Assembly: GCA_030431355.1 (NCBI GenBank)
Contig: JAUIJG010000232.1
Span: 1-8,173, forward strand
Direction of reading: 5' to 3'
DNA from: a bacterium
GTDB lineage: Bacteria > Cyanobacteriota > Vampirovibrionia > Obscuribacterales > Obscuribacteraceae
Length of the DNA: 8,173 nt
This document shows positions 6,509-8,173 of this stretch, piece after piece (positions within the stretch are counted from its first letter, which is position 1; each line of letters begins with the position of its first letter). Made by a program: the position numbers and the translations under genes. The notes below the pieces were generated by a model that had not been told where the DNA came from, made no database searches, and worked only from the letters and a program-made list of their open reading frames with translations.

Positions 6509-6813
6509 TCAATTCTTGGTTGTCAATCAACCTGATTAGCTTTCCATATATTTTAGATGTACGTCAACTCTCCGGTCCTTAATATCAAATAGCGTAAAGC
6601 CTAAAATATTGGAGAAATGTATTAGAACCAGGTACTGCAGTGGTAAATAAGAAAAGATGACACATTACTCAGATTGATTAGTATTTGGCTGGAAATAGAC
6701 ATTTTGGCAACAGCAATTAACGATAGGTTGGCAAGAATAGGAAGCCGCCAGGTTGGTTGCTAATATAGGCAAAACTTTAGTCATCATTTTTGCCGATGCA
6801 TTGGAGGAGAACA
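6509..6813. other. Divergent intergenic region with candidate regulatory repeats
   Basis: About 305 bp without a convincing gene, between the minus-strand operon and the AbiTii-like gene. It is A+T richer than its neighbours. It contains GGTTG-tcaat-CAACC at 6518-6532, which is close to the operon start and could fold in its leader. It also holds 9-bp inverted arms ATATTTTAG (6548-6556) and CTAAAATAT (6601-6609), an AGGTTGG direct repeat at 6725-6731 and 6750-6756, and an extended -10 at 6758-6766. I could not fix a -35/-10 pair for the minus-strand operon; TTGACG on the minus strand near 6561 lacks a -10 at usual spacing. Confidence 0.4.
6758..6766 (+). promoter_or_regulatory. Candidate extended -10 promoter for the AbiTii-like gene
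   Basis: TGCTAATAT is an extended -10 (TG at 6758-6759, hexamer TAATAT at 6761-6766), about 47 nt before the preferred TTG start. There is no good -35, as is common for extended -10 promoters. An AGGTTGG repeat lies directly upstream. Confidence 0.35.
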
Positions 6814-7308
6814 TTGTTTGAGGAAATGAAGCGGAAATTGCTTGCCGGAGAGACAACTTTCTCCGAAGCATTGCCCAGCGCCCTACCAAATCTAAGAGGC
6901 AAAATTCCTGACGAAAAACTGCTCTGGCTCTCCAATGAACTGCAGGGCTATCAACAAGCGCTCGATTTTTACCAGATGGACAACCACGACCTACCGGTCT
7001 ACCGGATTGTCCCCGGCGATCTTTATCTCATGCGAGCCGACGGCAACTGCGAAGAGATAAACCATCCCTACGCCAGAAGAGATAAGTACTTCCTGAGCGC
7101 GCCGATCCACTGGCTCGAAGAGTGGTCCACCCATCCCGATGAGACTTCCATAGTAGAGTTGCCGGAGTTAAGCACCTTCATGGCCCAGGCCGGCGGCGGC
7201 ATAGTCTGTTTCTGCCCGAGAAGCGAATTGAAGAGAATCATCGCCCAGTTTCGAAATGACTTTATCCAGCTTCTTGACGAGGCGGAAAGAGCTGGGGCAG
7301 CCAGCTAG
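6814..7308 (+). CDS. AbiTii N-terminal-domain-like protein (possible abortive-infection relative)
   Basis: 164 residues from TTG at 6814. The central pattern is LLWLSNELQGY at about residues 36-46 followed by LPVYRIVPGDLYL at 60-72. It matches the AbiTii N-terminal domain layout: a helical start, then a W-x-x-x-E-L-x-G-Y element and a P-x-Y-R strand. AbiTii-type domains occur in proteins linked to phage abortive infection, with no established chemistry. Residues about 93-130 (SAPIHWLEEW to LPELSTF) and a glycine-rich AGGGIVCF stretch follow, then a C-terminal helix with acidic and basic residues. There is no signal peptide or membrane segment. GGAGGAG at 6803-6809, 4 nt before TTG 6814, favours that start over TTG 6790, ATG 6796 or ATG 6826. 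No other defence gene is adjacent, and M24 peptidase follows after 97 bp on the same strand. Family call is from motif recall; function is unproven. Confidence 0.6.
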   Translation: MFEEMKRKLLAGETTFSEALPSALPNLRGKIPDEKLLWLSNELQGYQQALDFYQMDNHDLPVYRIVPGDLYLMRADGNCEEINHPYARRDKYFLSAPIHWLEEWSTHPDETSIVELPELSTFMAQAGGGIVCFCPRSELKRIIAQFRNDFIQLLDEAERAGAAS

Positions 7309-7344
7309 CAACACCGTATCTAGCGTCAGCAATTTCCTCAGAGA

Positions 7345-7373
7345 TTACCTCGACCGAACTCATTTGCTAAAAT
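7345..7373 (+). promoter_or_regulatory. Candidate promoter for the M24 peptidase gene
   Basis: TGCTAAAAT forms an extended -10 with hexamer TAAAAT at 7368-7373 (5 of 6 to TATAAT). A weak -35 (TTACCT, 7345-7350) is 17 bp upstream. The -10 ends 32 nt before the ATG at 7406, in a 97-bp gap with no terminator visible after the preceding gene. Confidence 0.4.
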
Positions 7374-7405
7374 ACCCCCCTATCAATGAATGCAAGGGTA
7401 AGCAA

Positions 7406-8173
7406 ATGACCACCTCCACCAGCAGTTCCTCAGGCAAAGAGAAGCTCCGCTTCGACTCAGAAAGCCTGACAGCAATTCAAAATCAACTTCAGAAAGCAGG
7501 GGCCGACGGCTGGCTTTTCTACTATTTCAAGAACAATGACCCATTAGCGCTTCGGATACTTAAGCTTACCGAAACCCATATGTTCTCAAGAAGATGGTTC
7601 TACTTTGTTCCAGCAAAAGGGGAGCCTACTAAACTGGTCCATCAAATTGAGTCCGATGCCCTCAAAGACCTTCCCGGCGAGAGAATAATTTATGTGGGAT
7701 GGAAAGAGATGGAAGAGAAGTTGGCTTCGATTTTAAAAGGAAGGAAATCGGTGGCCATGCAGTATTCACCTCGCAACGCTATTCCCTATATTTCCCGGGT
7801 GGATGCCGGCACTATCGAGCTAGTTCGGGACAGCGGAGTCGATGTAATCTCTTCTCATAATCTGGTACAGACTTTCGAAGCAACCTGGAGCGAAGAGCAG
7901 TTACAAAGCCATATCTACGCCACCGATAAGTTGCGCTCCATAGTGGATGATGCTTTCTCTGAAGTAAAAAGGCGCCTGGAAAGCAAGATCCAGACCAATG
8001 AATATGATATTCAGCGGTTTATTGTGGACAAATTCGATCAATATAAGATGTCCACTTATTCACCACCTATAGTGGCTATAAATGAGAACAGCGGCAATCC
8101 CCATTATCAACCCTGCCACCAGATTCAGCAAAGTGATGAGGAGGCCTGCCACAGCGTCTCCTTTTACAAACTT
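7406..8173 (+). CDS. M24-family metallopeptidase (Xaa-Pro aminopeptidase/prolidase-like), partial, with suspect 3' end
   Basis: 256 codons, open at the right edge. After a Ser/Thr-rich start, residues 16-155 form the creatinase-like N-terminal domain (GADGWLFYYFKNNDPLALRIL, SRRWFYFVPAKGEPTKLVH, VAMQYSPRNAIPYISRVDAGTIELV). The M24 catalytic domain begins at about 160 (WSEEQLQSHIYATDKLRSIVDDAF, NEYDIQRFIVDKF, PPIVAINENSGNPHYQP). His233 in NPHY corresponds to the first catalytic His of the pita-bread fold. The metal-binding D-D-H-E-E ligands would lie downstream. The first Asp is expected about 17 residues after that His, in a GD-x-x-LID-type strand. Instead, residues from about 237 (CHQIQQSDEEACHSVSFYKL) do not resemble the family, and the opposite strand there reads as FlhA-like. 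The genuine M24 part therefore probably ends near 8113. AAGGG at 7394-7398 is a fair ribosome site, 7 nt before the ATG. Confidence 0.8.
   Translation, partial: MTTSTSSSSGKEKLRFDSESLTAIQNQLQKAGADGWLFYYFKNNDPLALRILKLTETHMFSRRWFYFVPAKGEPTKLVHQIESDALKDLPGERIIYVGWKEMEEKLASILKGRKSVAMQYSPRNAIPYISRVDAGTIELVRDSGVDVISSHNLVQTFEATWSEEQLQSHIYATDKLRSIVDDAFSEVKRRLESKIQTNEYDIQRFIVDKFDQYKMSTYSPPIVAINENSGNPHYQPCHQIQQSDEEACHSVSFYKL
8102..8173 (-). other. Fragment of FlhA/SctV export-gate gene on the opposite strand, probably joined by chimerism
   Basis: Read on the minus strand from 8173 to 8102, the sequence gives 24 residues beginning KFVKGDAVAGLLITLLNLVA and ending GLIM, followed by G. It closely follows the FlhA/SctV (LcrD/InvA) family signature, normally (A)SKFV(K/R)GDAIAGI(I/L)IT..N..GGLIIG, in a conserved membrane-proximal part of the flagellar or type III secretion export gate. 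Leftward past about 8102 the minus-strand frame (IAAVLIYS) no longer fits FlhA, and the plus strand reads as M24 instead. This is a short fragment, not a usable gene. Confidence 0.55.

Noticed and set aside
6665..6889. 74-codon minus-strand open frame over the divergent intergenic region
   Set aside because: It overlaps the start of the AbiTii-like gene and its candidate promoter. It has an odd Cys/Gln-rich tail (NCCCQNVYFQ) and no recognisable motif or upstream ribosome site I could support.
1..8173. CRISPR array, tRNA/rRNA, insertion sequence or prophage signs
   Set aside because: No regularly spaced repeats, transposase frames, terminal inverted repeats or structural RNA patterns were seen on either strand.

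Overview
The window looks like chromosomal housekeeping DNA from a bacterium related to Cyanobacteria, possibly the non-photosynthetic Melainabacteria/Vampirovibrionia side. The placement is inference. It rests on a YlqD-family protein of the cyanobacterial/Firmicute type, a short primary-type sigma factor with a cyanobacteria-like region 1.2, a solanesyl-type polyprenyl diphosphate synthase, and System II (ResB/CcsA) cytochrome c maturation. Base composition looks even along the window. I see no insertion sequence, tRNA, rRNA or CRISPR array.

Layout. Bases 1-278 (minus) hold the N-terminal part of an exported protein cut by the window edge. A YlqD-like coiled-coil gene follows at 455-892 (plus) and converges on an rpoD-type sigma factor at 920-1942 (minus). 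The sigma gene has a structured leader (about 1943-2185) with a perfect 15-bp palindrome, a hairpin holding a strong Shine-Dalgarno, and a TTG-initiated 12-codon ORF. That ORF is in frame with rpoD but separated from it by a TGA. Bases 2186-6508 form a likely four-gene minus-strand operon, transcribed in the order polyprenyl diphosphate synthase, precorrin-2 dehydrogenase-like protein, resB, ccsA. Gaps are 32, 46 and 0 nt. Its theme is assembly of an electron-transport chain: quinone side chain, tetrapyrrole, and heme attachment to c-type cytochromes.

After a divergent intergenic region of about 305 bp come two plus-strand genes: a small protein resembling the AbiTii N-terminal domain (6814-7308) and an M24 (Xaa-Pro aminopeptidase/prolidase-like) metallopeptidase from 7406 that runs off the window.

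The main anomaly is at the right edge. From about base 8102 the M24 frame stops looking like M24, while the opposite strand reads as 24 residues of the FlhA/SctV export-gate family. This suggests a chimeric join at the contig end, or less likely a real rearrangement. No clearly new multi-gene system is visible. The items most worth following up are the chimeric end, the AbiTii-like orphan, the rpoD leader, and the dehydrogenase-like protein that has lost expected active-site residues.
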